A stretch of 64,000 bases of DNA from Nocardia sputorum (GCF_027924405.1 NZ_AP026978.1:5890001-5954000); one strand, 5' to 3'. Positions 53,192-64,000 are shown, counted from the stretch's first letter. The notes: generated by a model not told the origin, from the letters alone. Translations and numbers: made by a program.

Positions 53192-54766
53192 TCACTCCCA
53201 CTCGATGGTGCCCGGCGGCTTGCTGGTCACGTCCAGGACCACCCGGTTGACCTCCGCCACCTCGTTGGTGATGCGGGTCGAGATGCGTTCGAGCACCTCG
53301 TAGGGCAGCCGGGTCCAGTCGGCGGTCATGGCGTCCTCGCTGGAGACCGGGCGCAGCACGATCGGATGACCGTAGGTGCGGCCGTCGCCCTGGACACCGA
53401 CGCTGCGGACCTCCGCGAGCAGCACGACCGGGCACTGCCAGATCTGCCCGTCCAGGCCGGCCGCGGTCAGCTCCTCGCGGGCGATCGCGTCGGCCTGGCG
53501 CAGCGTCTCCAAACGGTCCGCGGTGACCTCACCGACGATCCGGATGGCCAGGCCCGGACCAGGGAACGGCTGGCGGGCAACGATCTCCTCGGGCAGCCCC
53601 AGCTCACGGCCGACCGCGCGGACCTCGTCCTTGAACAGCAGCCGCAGTGGTTCGACCAGGTCGAACTCCAGGTCGTCGGGCAGGCCGCCGACATTGTGAT
53701 GGCTCTTGATGTTCGCGGTGCCGCTGCCGCCGCCGGACTCGACGACGTCCGGGTAGAGCGTGCCCTGCACCAGGAACTCGACCTTCGGCGTCACGCCGTC
53801 GGCTTCGCCGTGCGCGAGCACCACCTCGCCCACCGCGTCCTCGAAGGAGCGGATGAACTCCCGCCCGATGATCTTGCGCTTCTCCTCGGGATCGGTCACG
53901 CCCTTCAACTCGCCGAGGAACTTGTCGACCGCGTCGACGGTCACCAACTTGGCACCGGTCGCGGCGACGAAATCCTGCTGCACCTGCTCGCGCTCCCCCG
54001 CACGCAGCAGGCCGTGGTCGACGAACACGCAGGTCAGCCGGTCACCGATGGCGCGCTGCACCAGGGCGGCGGCGACGGCGCTGTCCACCCCACCGGACAG
54101 CCCGCAGATCGCGTGCCCGTCACCGATCTGCTCGCGCACCGAGGCGACCAGCGAATCGGCGATGTTCGCCGGTGTCCAGCTGGAGGGGATGCCCGCGAGC
54201 TCGTGCAGGAACCGGCTCAGCACCTGCTGCCCGTGCGGCGAGTGCAACACCTCCGGGTGGTACTGCACACCGGCCAGCCTGCGCGCGCGATCCTCGAACG
54301 CGGCGACCGGAGCGCCCGCGGTGGTGCCCGTGACCTCGAAGCCGTCGGGGGCGTCGGTGACCGCGTCGCCGTGGCTCATCCACACCGGCTGGATAGTGGG
54401 CAGGCCGCCGTGCAGCAAACCGCCGTCGATGTTGAGTTCGGTGCGCCCGTACTCGCGGGTGCCGGTGTGCGCGACCGTGCCGCCCAGCGCTTGGGCCATC
54501 GCCTGGAAGCCGTAGCAGATGCCGAAGACCGGCAGCCCCAACTCGAACAGCCGCGGGTCCAGCTGCGGCGCTCCTTCGGCGTAGACGCTGGCCGGGCCGC
54601 CGGAGAGGATCACCGCGAGCGGCTGCTTCTCGGCGATCTCCTCCACCGTCGTGGTGTGCGGGACCACTTCGGAGAACACGCTCGACTCGCGCACCCGCCG
54701 CGCGATCAGCTGGGCGTACTGTGCTCCGAAGTCGACGACGAGGACCGGTCTCTGGGTTTGTGCCAC
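53192..54766 (-). CDS. guaA: GMP synthase (glutamine-hydrolysing)
   Basis: A 524-residue GMP synthetase converting XMP to GMP. The class I amidotransferase domain has C84 in GICYGFQA and H170/E172 in YHPEV. The ATP pyrophosphatase domain has the P-loop SGGVDS (224-229), and the C-terminal dimerisation domain ends [17 protein letters not shown]. It is complete. With guaB upstream on the same strand it completes IMP to GMP synthesis, although an alpha/beta-hydrolase-like gene and guaB3 lie between. Confidence 0.97.
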   Translation of the reverse strand: MAQTQRPVLVVDFGAQYAQLIARRVRESSVFSEVVPHTTTVEEIAEKQPLAVILSGGPASVYAEGAPQLDPRLFELGLPVFGICYGFQAMAQALGGTVAHTGTREYGRTELNIDGGLLHGGLPTIQPVWMSHGDAVTDAPDGFEVTGTTAGAPVAAFEDRARRLAGVQYHPEVLHSPHGQQVLSRFLHELAGIPSSWTPANIADSLVASVREQIGDGHAICGLSGGVDSAVAAALVQRAIGDRLTCVFVDHGLLRAGEREQVQQDFVAATGAKLVTVDAVDKFLGELKGVTDPEEKRKIIGREFIRSFEDAVGEVVLAHGEADGVTPKVEFLVQGTLYPDVVESGGGSGTANIKSHHNVGGLPDDLEFDLVEPLRLLFKDEVRAVGRELGLPEEIVARQPFPGPGLAIRIVGEVTADRLETLRQADAIAREELTAAGLDGQIWQCPVVLLAEVRSVGVQGDGRTYGHPIVLRPVSSEDAMTADWTRLPYEVLERISTRITNEVAEVNRVVLDVTSKPPGTIEWE

Positions 54767-54884
54767 CCATCCAGTTTAGTGAGCGGCCGAACGAGCGAAT
54801 CATCGGCACAGCGGCTCGGGCGGCGGGCGAGCCGACCGCCCGAATCGTCACCCGGGGACCGGCTCGCTGGTTATCCTTCTGCTC

Positions 54885-55685
54885 GTGCCCTTCGCCCGCG
54901 CGATCGATGCCGACATCCATTACGAGGACAGCGGCGGGGACGGCCCGGTGGTACTGCTGGCGCACGAGTTCTTCATGGACCGCACCATGTTCGCCGCCCA
55001 AATGGCCGCGCTCGCACCGGAGTTCCGGATCGTCTCCTGGGATGCCCGCGGCCACGGCCGCACTCGGGACGAGGGCCTACCCTTCACCTACTGGACCGCG
55101 GCCCGCGACGCGCTGACCGTCCTCGATCATCTCGGCGCCGAGCAGGCCGTGGTCGGCGGCACCGCGCAGGGCGGGTTCACGGCGCTGCGCACCGCCTTGA
55201 TCGCGCCCGAACGCGTCTCCGCGCTCATCCTGATCAGCACCGAAGCACACGGTCCCACCCCCGAGCAGTCCACCGCCACCCAGAAGTTCCTCGACGAGTG
55301 GTACGACGACGGCTCCCGCGAACGGGCCGTGCACCAGCTGGCGTCCTGGCTGATCGGCGACGACGAGTGGTATCGCTCGATCTGGACCCAGCGCTGGCTG
55401 GTGCGCGACCGGCGCGGCATCGAGGTGGCGGCGGGCTGCCTGCTCAGCCGCGATTCGGTGCTGGATCGCCTGCGCGAAATCGCTTGTCCCGCCTTGGTGA
55501 TCCACCCCACGCACAGCGGCATGGACCGCGGACGCGCCCAGGAACTGGCGTACGGGTTGTCCGGCGCCACGTTCATCGAAATCGCCGAAGCACGACTGGC
55601 CGTCACGATGACCCACCCCGAACCGGTGAACCACGCGATCCAGCAATTCCTGCGCGCCAGAACGAAACCCACTCGCGTACGGTGA
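54885..55685 (+). CDS. Alpha/beta hydrolase-fold protein lacking the nucleophilic serine
   Basis: A 266-residue alpha/beta-hydrolase-fold protein (DARGHGRT and the strand order are typical). At the nucleophile elbow, GGTAQGG has alanine (A94) where serine is expected, and the C-terminal histidine region is atypical (VTMTHPEPVN). It may therefore be a pseudo-enzyme, or use a different chemistry. GTG start. It lies between guaA and guaB3 on the opposite strand. Confidence 0.75.
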   Translation: MPFARAIDADIHYEDSGGDGPVVLLAHEFFMDRTMFAAQMAALAPEFRIVSWDARGHGRTRDEGLPFTYWTAARDALTVLDHLGAEQAVVGGTAQGGFTALRTALIAPERVSALILISTEAHGPTPEQSTATQKFLDEWYDDGSRERAVHQLASWLIGDDEWYRSIWTQRWLVRDRRGIEVAAGCLLSRDSVLDRLREIACPALVIHPTHSGMDRGRAQELAYGLSGATFIEIAEARLAVTMTHPEPVNHAIQQFLRARTKPTRVR

Positions 55686-55892
55686 AACCATTCACGTGAT
55701 GAGTCATCGAAACCGTTACACCCCAACCCCGAACGAAGCATGCTCGAGATCGGTAGTACGCAACCATGCCGCGATCTTCGCGGTGCACAAACGGTCCGAA
55801 TGCCTTCCCCGACTGCGACCGTGGCACCGGGCTGACACCGTGCGATGACCAGCCCTGCACGCCCTCTCAGCCACTAGGCGACCACCGGAGAA

Positions 55893-56026
55893 GCGAGTCT
55901 TACGAGCGCCGTTCGCGGCCCGGCTCGCGTTCCAGCGGTCGAAGCGCATGCGCCGCAGGCGCGAGTCTCGACCGCTGGAACGCGGGCCATCCAGGGGCCG
56001 CGAACACGCAGCGCCGCAGGCGCTGC
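55893..56026 (-). repeat. Structured palindromic repeat, copy 2 (inverted)
   Basis: The same outer stem as copy 1 (GTTCGCGGCCC at 55911-55921 with GGGCCGCGAAC at 55995-56005) and a hairpin GCAGCGCC-GCA-GGCGCTGC (56008-56026), in the opposite orientation. The inner stem (55922-55942/55968-55988) is 21 bp with one G-U pair, and its sequence differs from copies 1 and 3. It fills most of the 355-bp interval downstream of guaB3; the rest shows nothing. Confidence 0.85.
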
Positions 56027-56040
56027 AAATCAGACCCAGC

Positions 56041-57204
56041 TCAAGCGCGAACGCTCAGGCCGACCTTCTGGAACTCCTTCAGATCCGAGTAACCGGCCTT
56101 CGCCATCGAGCGGCGCAACCCGCCGACGAGATTCAGCGAGCCGAACGGATCGTCGGACGGACCGAAGAGCACACGCTCCAGACTCGGGCGCACGGTCTCG
56201 CCGACCGGCTCGCCACCGAGATCCCACGGATCGTCGACGTGCAGCAGCGATCCACGCGGCACCGACGGATGGGCGGCCGCCGACGGCCAGTACCAGCCAC
56301 GGCCGGGCGCCTCGGCGGCCACGGCCAGCGGGACTCCGAGCATGGCGGCGTCTGCGCCACAGGCGATCGCCTTGGCCAGCTGCCCCGAGGTGGCGACGTC
56401 GCCGTCCGCGATGACGTGCACGTAGCGGCCGCCGGTCTCGTCCAGATAGTCGCGGCGCGCGGCGGCGGCGTCCGCGATCGCGGTGGCCATCGGCACGCCG
56501 ATGCCGAGCACCTCGCCGGTGGTGGTCGCCCCGGGATAGGAGCCGTAGCCGACGATCACGCCCGCCGCCCCGGTGCGCATGAGGTGCAGCGCGGTGCGGT
56601 GATCGCTCACGCCGCCCGCGACCACGGGCACGTCCAGCTCGGCGATGAAGGTCTTGAGGTTCAGCGGCTCACCGTCGCCGACATGCTCGGCGGAGATGAT
56701 CGTGCCGTGCACGACGAGCAGGTCGATGCCCGCCTGCAGCAGCGCAGGGGTGAGTGTGCGCGCGTTCTGCGGGCTCACCCGCACCGCCACGGTCACACCG
56801 GCGGCGCGAACTTGCGCGACCGCGGCGGCGAGCAGATCCGGCTGCATCGGCGCGGCGTGCAGTTCCTGCAGCAGCGCCACCGCGCGCTCGTAACCGCCCT
56901 TGCCGACCAGCTCGAGCAGCTGGTCGATCTTCGCGCCGACGTCCGCGTGCCGCGCCCACAGGCCCTCGCCGTTGATCACACCGAGACCGCCGAGGCGGCC
57001 GAGTTCGATGGCGAACTCCGGCGACACCAGCGCGTCGGTGGGATGCGCGAGGAACGGGATCTCGAAGCGGTAGGCGTCCAGCTGCCAGGACAGCGAGACC
57101 TGCTTCGACGAGCGGGTCCGGCGCGAGGGGACGATGTCGACGTCGTCCAGCTCGTAGGTACGCCGGGCGGTCCGGCCCATGCCGATCTCCACCATGTCGC
57201 GCAC
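56041..57204 (-). CDS. guaB3: GuaB3-family IMP dehydrogenase-related protein
   Basis: A 387-residue TIM-barrel protein of the GuaB3 family (cf. Rv3410c), without the CBS domains of GuaB. GRTARRTYELDDVDIVPSRR at the start and YVHVIADGDVATSGQLAKAI plus NLVGGLRRSMAKAGYSDLKE near the end are characteristic. The loop that carries the catalytic cysteine in IMPDH reads GSYPGATTTGEVLG here, without cysteine, so classical IMPDH chemistry is doubtful. AAGGAG precedes the GTG. It follows guaB with a 293-bp gap and is flanked by two repeat copies. Confidence 0.93.
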   Translation of the reverse strand: MRDMVEIGMGRTARRTYELDDVDIVPSRRTRSSKQVSLSWQLDAYRFEIPFLAHPTDALVSPEFAIELGRLGGLGVINGEGLWARHADVGAKIDQLLELVGKGGYERAVALLQELHAAPMQPDLLAAAVAQVRAAGVTVAVRVSPQNARTLTPALLQAGIDLLVVHGTIISAEHVGDGEPLNLKTFIAELDVPVVAGGVSDHRTALHLMRTGAAGVIVGYGSYPGATTTGEVLGIGVPMATAIADAAAARRDYLDETGGRYVHVIADGDVATSGQLAKAIACGADAAMLGVPLAVAAEAPGRGWYWPSAAAHPSVPRGSLLHVDDPWDLGGEPVGETVRPSLERVLFGPSDDPFGSLNLVGGLRRSMAKAGYSDLKEFQKVGLSVRA

Positions 57205-57226
57205 GCGAAATCTCCTTGTCTAATTT

Positions 57227-57360
57227 GCAGCGCCTGCGGCGCTGCGTGTTCGCGGCCCTCTTATGGCTCGTGTCCGAGCGAGCGAGACTCGCGCCTGCGG
57301 CGCACGCGCTTCGCCCGCTCGCACACGAGCCGGGCCGCGAACGGCGCTCGTAAGACTCGC
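57227..57360 (+). repeat. Structured palindromic repeat, copy 3
   Basis: Hairpin GCAGCGCC-TGC-GGCGCTGC (57227-57245), outer stem GTTCGCGGCCC (57248-57258) with GGGCCGCGAAC (57332-57342), and an inner 16-position stem with one C-C mismatch (57265-57280/57316-57331) whose sequence differs from the other copies. It lies in the intercistronic space of guaB and guaB3 and, with copy 2, flanks guaB3 in inverted orientation. Confidence 0.85.
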
Positions 57361-57497
57361 GCCTTCAGTGGTCACTTGTGGGGGCAGGCGGGCAGCACAG
57401 AGCACCGCCGACTGCCGCACAGCTTGCTCACCGCCACAGTTGATGGGCAAGCTCCATCATGCACGGACCGGTTGGTCCTGTACATGAACCTAGTGGG

Positions 57498-59681
<2,184 letters not shown>

Positions 59682-59861
59682 AACCGGACCGACCAAGACG
59701 CACGCGGGCCTTGTGAGGCGCGCGTACTCGACGCTTGCCACTGTGATTTTCGACGCACACGATCACTTCGACAAGCCGAAGGCGGCGTTCTCGAGCGGGC
59801 CGACCCGCCGATGAAGCACGCTTCGCTGGGCCTAGCCGGGGAAGACCTGCTCCAGGAAGAC

Positions 59862-59890
59862 AAAAAGCCGACCGCCTGGCTGGCGATCGG
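59862..59890 (-). terminator. Rho-independent terminator after rsdA
   Basis: Read on the minus strand: CCGATCGCC (59890-59882), a 5-nt loop, GGCGGTCGG (59876-59868, one mismatch), then CTTTTT. It lies 28 bp beyond the rsdA stop. Confidence 0.7.
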
Positions 59891-59917
59891 TTCTTGCCTT
59901 GCCCGATATTTCTTCTG

Positions 59918-61087
59918 TCAGCGACCGGGTGGCACGAACGAGCCCGGGTTGGGGATGACCGGCACGCTGAAGGTCGGCGGCTGAATGTTGGTGCCGGTGT
60001 TGCCCTGTGTCGGTGCGGTGGGCGGCTGCTGCTGCGGCGCCGTCGGATTACCGGTGTCTCCCGTGGGTCCGCCCGTTGGCGGCGGCTTGACCTCCGTGAC
60101 CGGCGGTTCCTGCGGCGCCGTCGGTTCCACCGTCGCCGGCGGCTGGGTGGTCACCGGCGGGGCCGTGGTCACCGGCGGCACCGTGGTCGGCGCATTGCCG
60201 TTCGTAGTTCCGCCGTTCGGAGTCCCGCCGTTGTTCGATGTTCCGCCTCCGTTCGGAGCGGTCGCATCAACGGTGGTGGACGGCTTCGTCGGCTCACCCG
60301 GCTGCTGCACGATCGTCGAGCCCGTCGACGAGCCGGGCTTCGTGGTCGCACTGGTGCCCGGGGTCGCGCGCGGATCGGTGGTCTTGGGCACCGTCGCCTC
60401 GAGCTGGTCGGCCAGCTCCTTGTTCACCTTGCGCAGCTCGGCGAGCAACCGCTCCCACTCGGCCATCAGGTCGGCGCGCTTCTCCGGATCGCTGACCTGC
60501 GCGGCGTTCTCCTTGGCGCGCTCGAGGCGCACCTTCGCCTGCGACGGGTTCTGCGTGACCAGTGTCGACGCCTCGTTCAGATCGTCGCCCGCACGCTGCA
60601 CCACCGTCGTCTGGGCCTGCTCGCTGAACACGACCTCCTTGACCCGCCATAGCGGATCGCCCGGTTCCGCGTTGTACGAGAACGCCGTCATACCGCCGAT
60701 GACCAGGGCAAGCGCGGCCGCGGCGCCCATGATCGGACGGACAAGCCGCAGCCGCCCGCCGTTGTGCGCCCCGATGCGAACCTGCCGCGCGCCGATCTCC
60801 TGGTTGACCGCGGCCACGATCGCATCCAGGTCCGGTTCGGCCGGCATCGGAGCCTCGAGCAACTCCGCTCGCCAATCCGCGAGCAACGTCGCGAGCTGAT
60901 ACTCCTCGGCGCTGTCGGTGTGCACCGGACCATCGCTGGCGATGGCATCGATCAGAGCATCGTCGCGGCGTACCGCGGCGATGTCGACCGGGCCGGTGTC
61001 ACCGGACGCCTCGGCGTAGGGACCGCTGTTCCGCGATCCAAGCCGCGCCTTCCAGTCACCCCGACCGCGCTCGCCATCCCTAGCCAT
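59918..61087 (-). CDS. rsdA: Anti-sigma-D factor
   Basis: A 389-residue anti-sigma factor of SigD (cf. Rv3413c). The cytoplasmic N-terminal sigma-binding part (DDALIDAIASDG and the helices around QLATLLADWRAELLEAPMPA) is followed by a membrane helix (IMGAAAALALVIGGMTAF). A coiled-coil region (AKVRLERAKENAAQVSDPEK) and a long Pro/Thr/Gly-rich exported tail follow. The ATG overlaps the sigD end by 8 bp, so the two are coupled. Proteolysis of such factors frees the sigma factor. Confidence 0.93.
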   Translation of the reverse strand: MARDGERGRGDWKARLGSRNSGPYAEASGDTGPVDIAAVRRDDALIDAIASDGPVHTDSAEEYQLATLLADWRAELLEAPMPAEPDLDAIVAAVNQEIGARQVRIGAHNGGRLRLVRPIMGAAAALALVIGGMTAFSYNAEPGDPLWRVKEVVFSEQAQTTVVQRAGDDLNEASTLVTQNPSQAKVRLERAKENAAQVSDPEKRADLMAEWERLLAELRKVNKELADQLEATVPKTTDPRATPGTSATTKPGSSTGSTIVQQPGEPTKPSTTVDATAPNGGGTSNNGGTPNGGTTNGNAPTTVPPVTTAPPVTTQPPATVEPTAPQEPPVTEVKPPPTGGPTGDTGNPTAPQQQPPTAPTQGNTGTNIQPPTFSVPVIPNPGSFVPPGR

Positions 61088-61658
61088 ACATTTCACCTGC
61101 CCTCGCCACTTGTGACTTGAGTTTCGCGAGTGCCCTGTGTTGGGCCACCCGTACCGCACCCGCCGTACTGCCCACGGCGACTGCGGTTTCTTCCGCTGAC
61201 AAACCCATGACCAAGCGCAGGATCAAGATCTCTCGATGCTTCTCGGGAAGCGTCGCGAGCAGACGGTTCATCTGCCTGCTCGTCTCGGATTCGAGAGCTC
61301 GTTGTTCCGGTCCCTGGTCGGTGGATATGACATCTGGTACTTCGGCCATCGCCTCCGCCTTGTTACGGGCGGCGTTGCGATGTGCGTCGGCGACCTTGTG
61401 CGAAGCGATTCCGTAAACAAAGGCCATGAAGGGCCTGCCCTGGTCTTGATACCTGGGCAAGGCTGTCATCACAGCCAGGCAAACCTCCTGCGCAACGTCG
61501 TCCGCGGAGAGCTGCCCACGCTCCGCGGCTCCGATCCGCGCGCGGCAGTAGCGCACCACCAGCGGGCGGATCATCTCCAGTACCTGAGCTAAAGCGGATC
61601 TGTCGCCCTGCGCAGCGGCAGCGACGGCGAGGTCCAACTCTTCGCCCGTGTGCGTCAT
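61080..61658 (-). CDS. sigD: ECF RNA polymerase sigma factor SigD
   Basis: A 192-residue ECF sigma factor. Region 2 includes LSADDVAQEVCLAVMTALPR and GRPFMAFVYGIASHKVADAH, and region 4 has LPEKHREILILRLVMGLSAE with the EETAVAVGSTAGAVRVAQHR HTH. The ATG at 61658 is chosen to match the family; an upstream M would add 20 residues. It is coupled to rsdA. In mycobacteria SigD helps the stationary and stringent response. Confidence 0.95.
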   Translation of the reverse strand: MTHTGEELDLAVAAAAQGDRSALAQVLEMIRPLVVRYCRARIGAAERGQLSADDVAQEVCLAVMTALPRYQDQGRPFMAFVYGIASHKVADAHRNAARNKAEAMAEVPDVISTDQGPEQRALESETSRQMNRLLATLPEKHREILILRLVMGLSAEETAVAVGSTAGAVRVAQHRALAKLKSQVARAGEMYG

Positions 61659-61788
61659 CGTCAGAGATATTCCTGGCGTTACAAAGTGGCACGGTCCGGT
61701 GACGACCAGTGCTTCCACCGAAGGGGCGGAACGGATCTAACAATAGCGACCCGTTGGCCGAAGCTGGGCAACACGGGGGACTCCGTGA

Positions 61789-62676
61789 TCACCGCAGGTC
61801 GCCCAGGGGCCGCAACGCGCCGCCGGCGCGGCCGATGACGGCGGCGCACTCGGCCGCCTCCACCGCGGCGTTCTCCGCGCCCGATCCGGCGCGGAGCATG
61901 GCACATGCCCAGCGCAACGGCAGCAGCCCGTGCTCGCGGCACTGCTCGGCGACGTCCTCGGCCGAGACGCCGGATGCGCCGCGCGCGTCGCGCGCCACGT
62001 CGGCCGCGGCGACCAGCAGGCGGGACTTGACCTGATGGCGGACCGACGGGGATCGGTCGGCGAGTTCCAGCGCGCCCGCCGCGTGCTCCGCCGCCGACTC
62101 GAAATCCCCTGCCGCCAAGGCCGTTTCCGCGGACACCCAGCCCAGCCGGATCGCGGGACGCCAGCCCGCTCCGTACTGCCGTGCCGCCGACGCGCTGCGG
62201 CGCAGCAGCCGCGCGGCCAGCGCCGGCCGCCCGGTCCCGAGCGCGTCGGCGGCGAGCCCGGTGAGCGCGTCGCAGATCGCGTCGGCGCGGCTGGGAAGGT
62301 ATCCGCCTGCTTCCGGCGGAGCGTCGCCCGCCGGCGCGGCCTCCGTCCCGGCGTCGGCGGTGAGGATCGTGGCGGCGGCCCGACCGTCGAACGCCGCCGC
62401 GCGCTCGTGCCAGCCGAGCTGACGCAGGAAAGAACCCTCCGTACTTCCCGCCAGTGAGAGGAGAACGGGGTCGCGGCTGTGGTTGCATACCCTTCGCAAT
62501 TCGGCCCGCGCCGCGGCATAACGTCCCTGGCCGCCGAGGACCACCGCTCGATACCAACCGCCGAGCGCGTCCGAGGCGGGCGGTAGATCGGCGGCGGCGC
62601 GACCCGGATCGGCGCCGAAGGCGGCCTCGGCGAGGACCGCGACGTGAGGGTCTGCGAACGGAGCGGGCGCGAACAC
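61789..62676 (-). CDS. TPR-like protein of the sigD locus (Rv3415c-like)
   Basis: A 295-residue alanine-rich helical protein with repeated TPR-like pairs (GQGRYAAARAELRRVCNHSR, LTGLAADALGTGRPALAARL, RLGWVSAETALAAGDFESAA). By position, between whiB3 and sigD, it corresponds to Rv3415c. It is probably a protein-interaction scaffold; a role in SigD control is possible but unproven. GTG/ATG usage at the start was not resolved further; 62676 begins the conserved MFAPAPFADPHVAVLAE. Confidence 0.8.
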   Translation of the reverse strand: MFAPAPFADPHVAVLAEAAFGADPGRAAADLPPASDALGGWYRAVVLGGQGRYAAARAELRRVCNHSRDPVLLSLAGSTEGSFLRQLGWHERAAAFDGRAAATILTADAGTEAAPAGDAPPEAGGYLPSRADAICDALTGLAADALGTGRPALAARLLRRSASAARQYGAGWRPAIRLGWVSAETALAAGDFESAAEHAAGALELADRSPSVRHQVKSRLLVAAADVARDARGASGVSAEDVAEQCREHGLLPLRWACAMLRAGSGAENAAVEAAECAAVIGRAGGALRPLGDLR

Positions 62677-63121
62677 GGGCGCACTCTATCCTGTGCGCCG
62701 CGCGGGCCGGGACGACGAAAGGTGATCGACGACAGGCCGGCAACCACCGGGATTTCCCCCACCGGGCCGATGTTTCCATTAGGTAAATCTCGGCCCGGCA
62801 ATCGCCGAGCGGCCGCGCCGGGAATTCATGCGCGTTTCGCGTAATTAACCTGCGCGCCCCGTTTCCGCCATCTTCGGATCCACGCGCCGGGAAGGCCGTC
62901 GGCCGCCGCGGTGACCGCTGTCATACGCGCGACGTCCGCACCGAAGCGGTGCCACGACACAGAAAACGCTTCTACCTGCGGAGATGCCAAGACGCCCAGC
63001 CCGTGCGGAAGCCACGGGCCTCCGGCCAACCGAACAGTATCGCCGGAAGCGGCGCGAAAAGTAAACAGTTCGGAGGTTAAATTTCACAGCGCGAGATTTG
63101 GAAAAGTGCTGCGTCGAACTA

Positions 63122-63151
63122 TTGACGGAATTTCGCGGCTGGACCTAACGT
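63122..63151 (+). promoter_or_regulatory. Candidate whiB3 promoter
   Basis: TTGACG (63122-63127) and TAACGT (63146-63151) are 18 bp apart, about 150 bp before the whiB3 start, implying a leader of roughly 145 nt. The 626-bp interval 62677-63302 shows no gene, and is locally AT-richer around 63050-63130. Confidence 0.5.
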
Positions 63152-63302
63152 AGCTCATCGCCACGGACGGCGCCGCGCGAAATTGCAGCGACCACGAAGG
63201 GCGAGCCCCCCGGGTACCCCCGCCGACCGGCGTCGTGGCCCACAACTGTTGCAGAACAACTGCTCGACAACGCTGACGAGCTCGCACCACGAGGAGTTCA
63301 CC

Positions 63303-63596
63303 ATGCCCATGCCGACCCACCTCCCGGGACCCAACGCCGATGTCTGGGATTGGCAGATGCGAGGATCGTGCCGCGGGCAGGATTCCGCGGTGTTCTTCCA
63401 CCCCGATGGCGAACGTGGCCGAGCCCGCACCGCGCGCGAGATGCGCGCCAAGGAGATCTGCCGCACCTGCCCGGTGCTCATGCAGTGCCGCGCCCACGCG
63501 CTGAAAGTCAGCGAGCCCTACGGTATCTGGGGCGGGATGTCGGAGACCGAGCGCGAGATGCACGCGCGGCGCAACCGCCGCCGCATGGCCGTCTGA
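63303..63596 (+). CDS. whiB3: WhiB3-type iron-sulfur transcription regulator
   Basis: A 97-residue WhiB-family protein. Four cysteines bind the [4Fe-4S] cluster: C23, C53, C56 and C62 (CRTCPVLMQC). GIWGG (74-78) is the turn that contacts the sigma factor, and the basic tail RRNRRRMAV binds DNA. GAGGAG precedes the ATG. The position beside sigD corresponds to Rv3416. WhiB3 senses redox and controls lipid and redox metabolism in mycobacteria. Confidence 0.93.
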   Translation: MPMPTHLPGPNADVWDWQMRGSCRGQDSAVFFHPDGERGRARTAREMRAKEICRTCPVLMQCRAHALKVSEPYGIWGGMSETEREMHARRNRRRMAV

Positions 63597-63965
63597 ATCA
63601 ATCCCTCCCATCCGCACGCCACCGGGCGTCGAATTCCTAGCAAACAACGGGCCACTGCAACACGCTTCGGCCGGGCCGCTCACGCGACACGGTGATCGGT
63701 TCCTCGCCGAGGTCGGCGCGTGGGTTCCGATCGTCACCCTCGATCGGCCGGCCGCCGAGCGAAGGCCGGAAACCGGGCATCTGCCGTTTCCGCGGCACGG
63801 CGCGACAGCGCTCGGCGTGTCACGGCGTGTCCCCTCCGAGATGTCCGGCATCTCGACGCTTTTCGCAACGCGGCACCGATGCGTGACGGACTCGCGGGCA
63901 CCCCAGCGGAAGGGAGGTCATAGCGGCGCGCTACGGTAGTGACCGATGACACAGAATGGAGCGTT

Positions 63966-64000
63966 GTGACAACGCGGCCGTCGGCCGCAGAGGGCGACTC
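63966..64000 (+). CDS. Start of a gene cut by the window edge
   Basis: A GTG at 63966 with GGAG nearby opens a frame (VTTRPSAAEGD) that runs to the window end, so only about 11 codons are seen. The family cannot be named. The 369 bp between whiB3 and this point (63597-63965) hold nothing I recognise. Confidence 0.35.
   Translation, partial: MTTRPSAAEGD

Noticed and set aside
55686..57497. guaB3 as a composite transposon
   Set aside because: The flanking repeats have no transposase or target-site duplication that I can see, and guaB3 is in its usual neighbourhood.

Overview
The window is high-GC DNA from an actinobacterium of the Mycobacteriales, most likely a Nocardia or close relative. The reasons are the gene content and order around guaA, guaB3, guaB, DUF5319, rsdA, sigD, a sigD-neighbour gene and a whiB3-type gene. 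Other supports are the dnaE2/imuA'/imuB SOS mutasome, icd beside metX with a SAM-IV riboswitch, and trpS-yhjD-dacB, all of which recall the Rv3330-Rv3417 part of Mycobacterium tuberculosis. I ran no database search; family calls come from motifs read by eye.

Region 1 (1-9.5 kb). A very large mosaic reading frame, cut by the left edge, combines several sigma-region-4-like, LacI-like and LuxR-like helix-turn-helix segments, an HExxH metalloprotease and a weak GHKL-ATPase-like tail, joined by a recurring DPVAIDLG linker. It is the least explained gene here. It is followed by a MerR/HEAT-repeat pair, radC, small genes, and a His-rich DUF4396 membrane protein under an operator-embedded promoter.

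Region 2 (9.5-32.3 kb). Metabolic and accessory genes: phenylalanine hydroxylase, two drug-exporter/TetR pairs, dacB, yhjD, trpS, an MpaB-type oxygenase with its TetR regulator, a barnase/barstar pair coupled to xthA, and a beta-oxidation-like operon (lipid-transfer thiolase, SRPBCC protein, MaoC dehydratase, SDR, acyl-CoA dehydrogenase). That operon is probably controlled by a divergent TetR protein through two identical-architecture palindromes. icd follows.

Region 3 (32.3-47.1 kb). The methionine locus has a SAM-IV riboswitch, a Met-Cys-Cys-Cys leader peptide, an apparent internal-deletion scar of metY, and metX. Next come a HxlR regulator with a nitroreductase, trmL, and the SOS mutasome genes dnaE2, imuB and imuA', with LexA boxes upstream of dnaE2 and imuA'.

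Region 4 (47.1-64 kb). A leaderless Ser/Thr kinase, a PspC-type histidine kinase and response regulator divergent from a PspC membrane operon, then guanine nucleotide synthesis (guaA, guaB3, guaB), and sigD with its anti-sigma factor rsdA, ending with the whiB3-type gene and the first codons of another gene.

Two system-level points stand out. First, a long structured repeat occurs three times (about 20.6, 55.9 and 57.3 kb), with conserved outer arms and inner arms that differ in sequence but stay complementary; two copies flank guaB3. Second, the methionine leader appears able to sense both SAM and cysteine supply. No rRNA, tRNA, CRISPR array or insertion sequence was seen.
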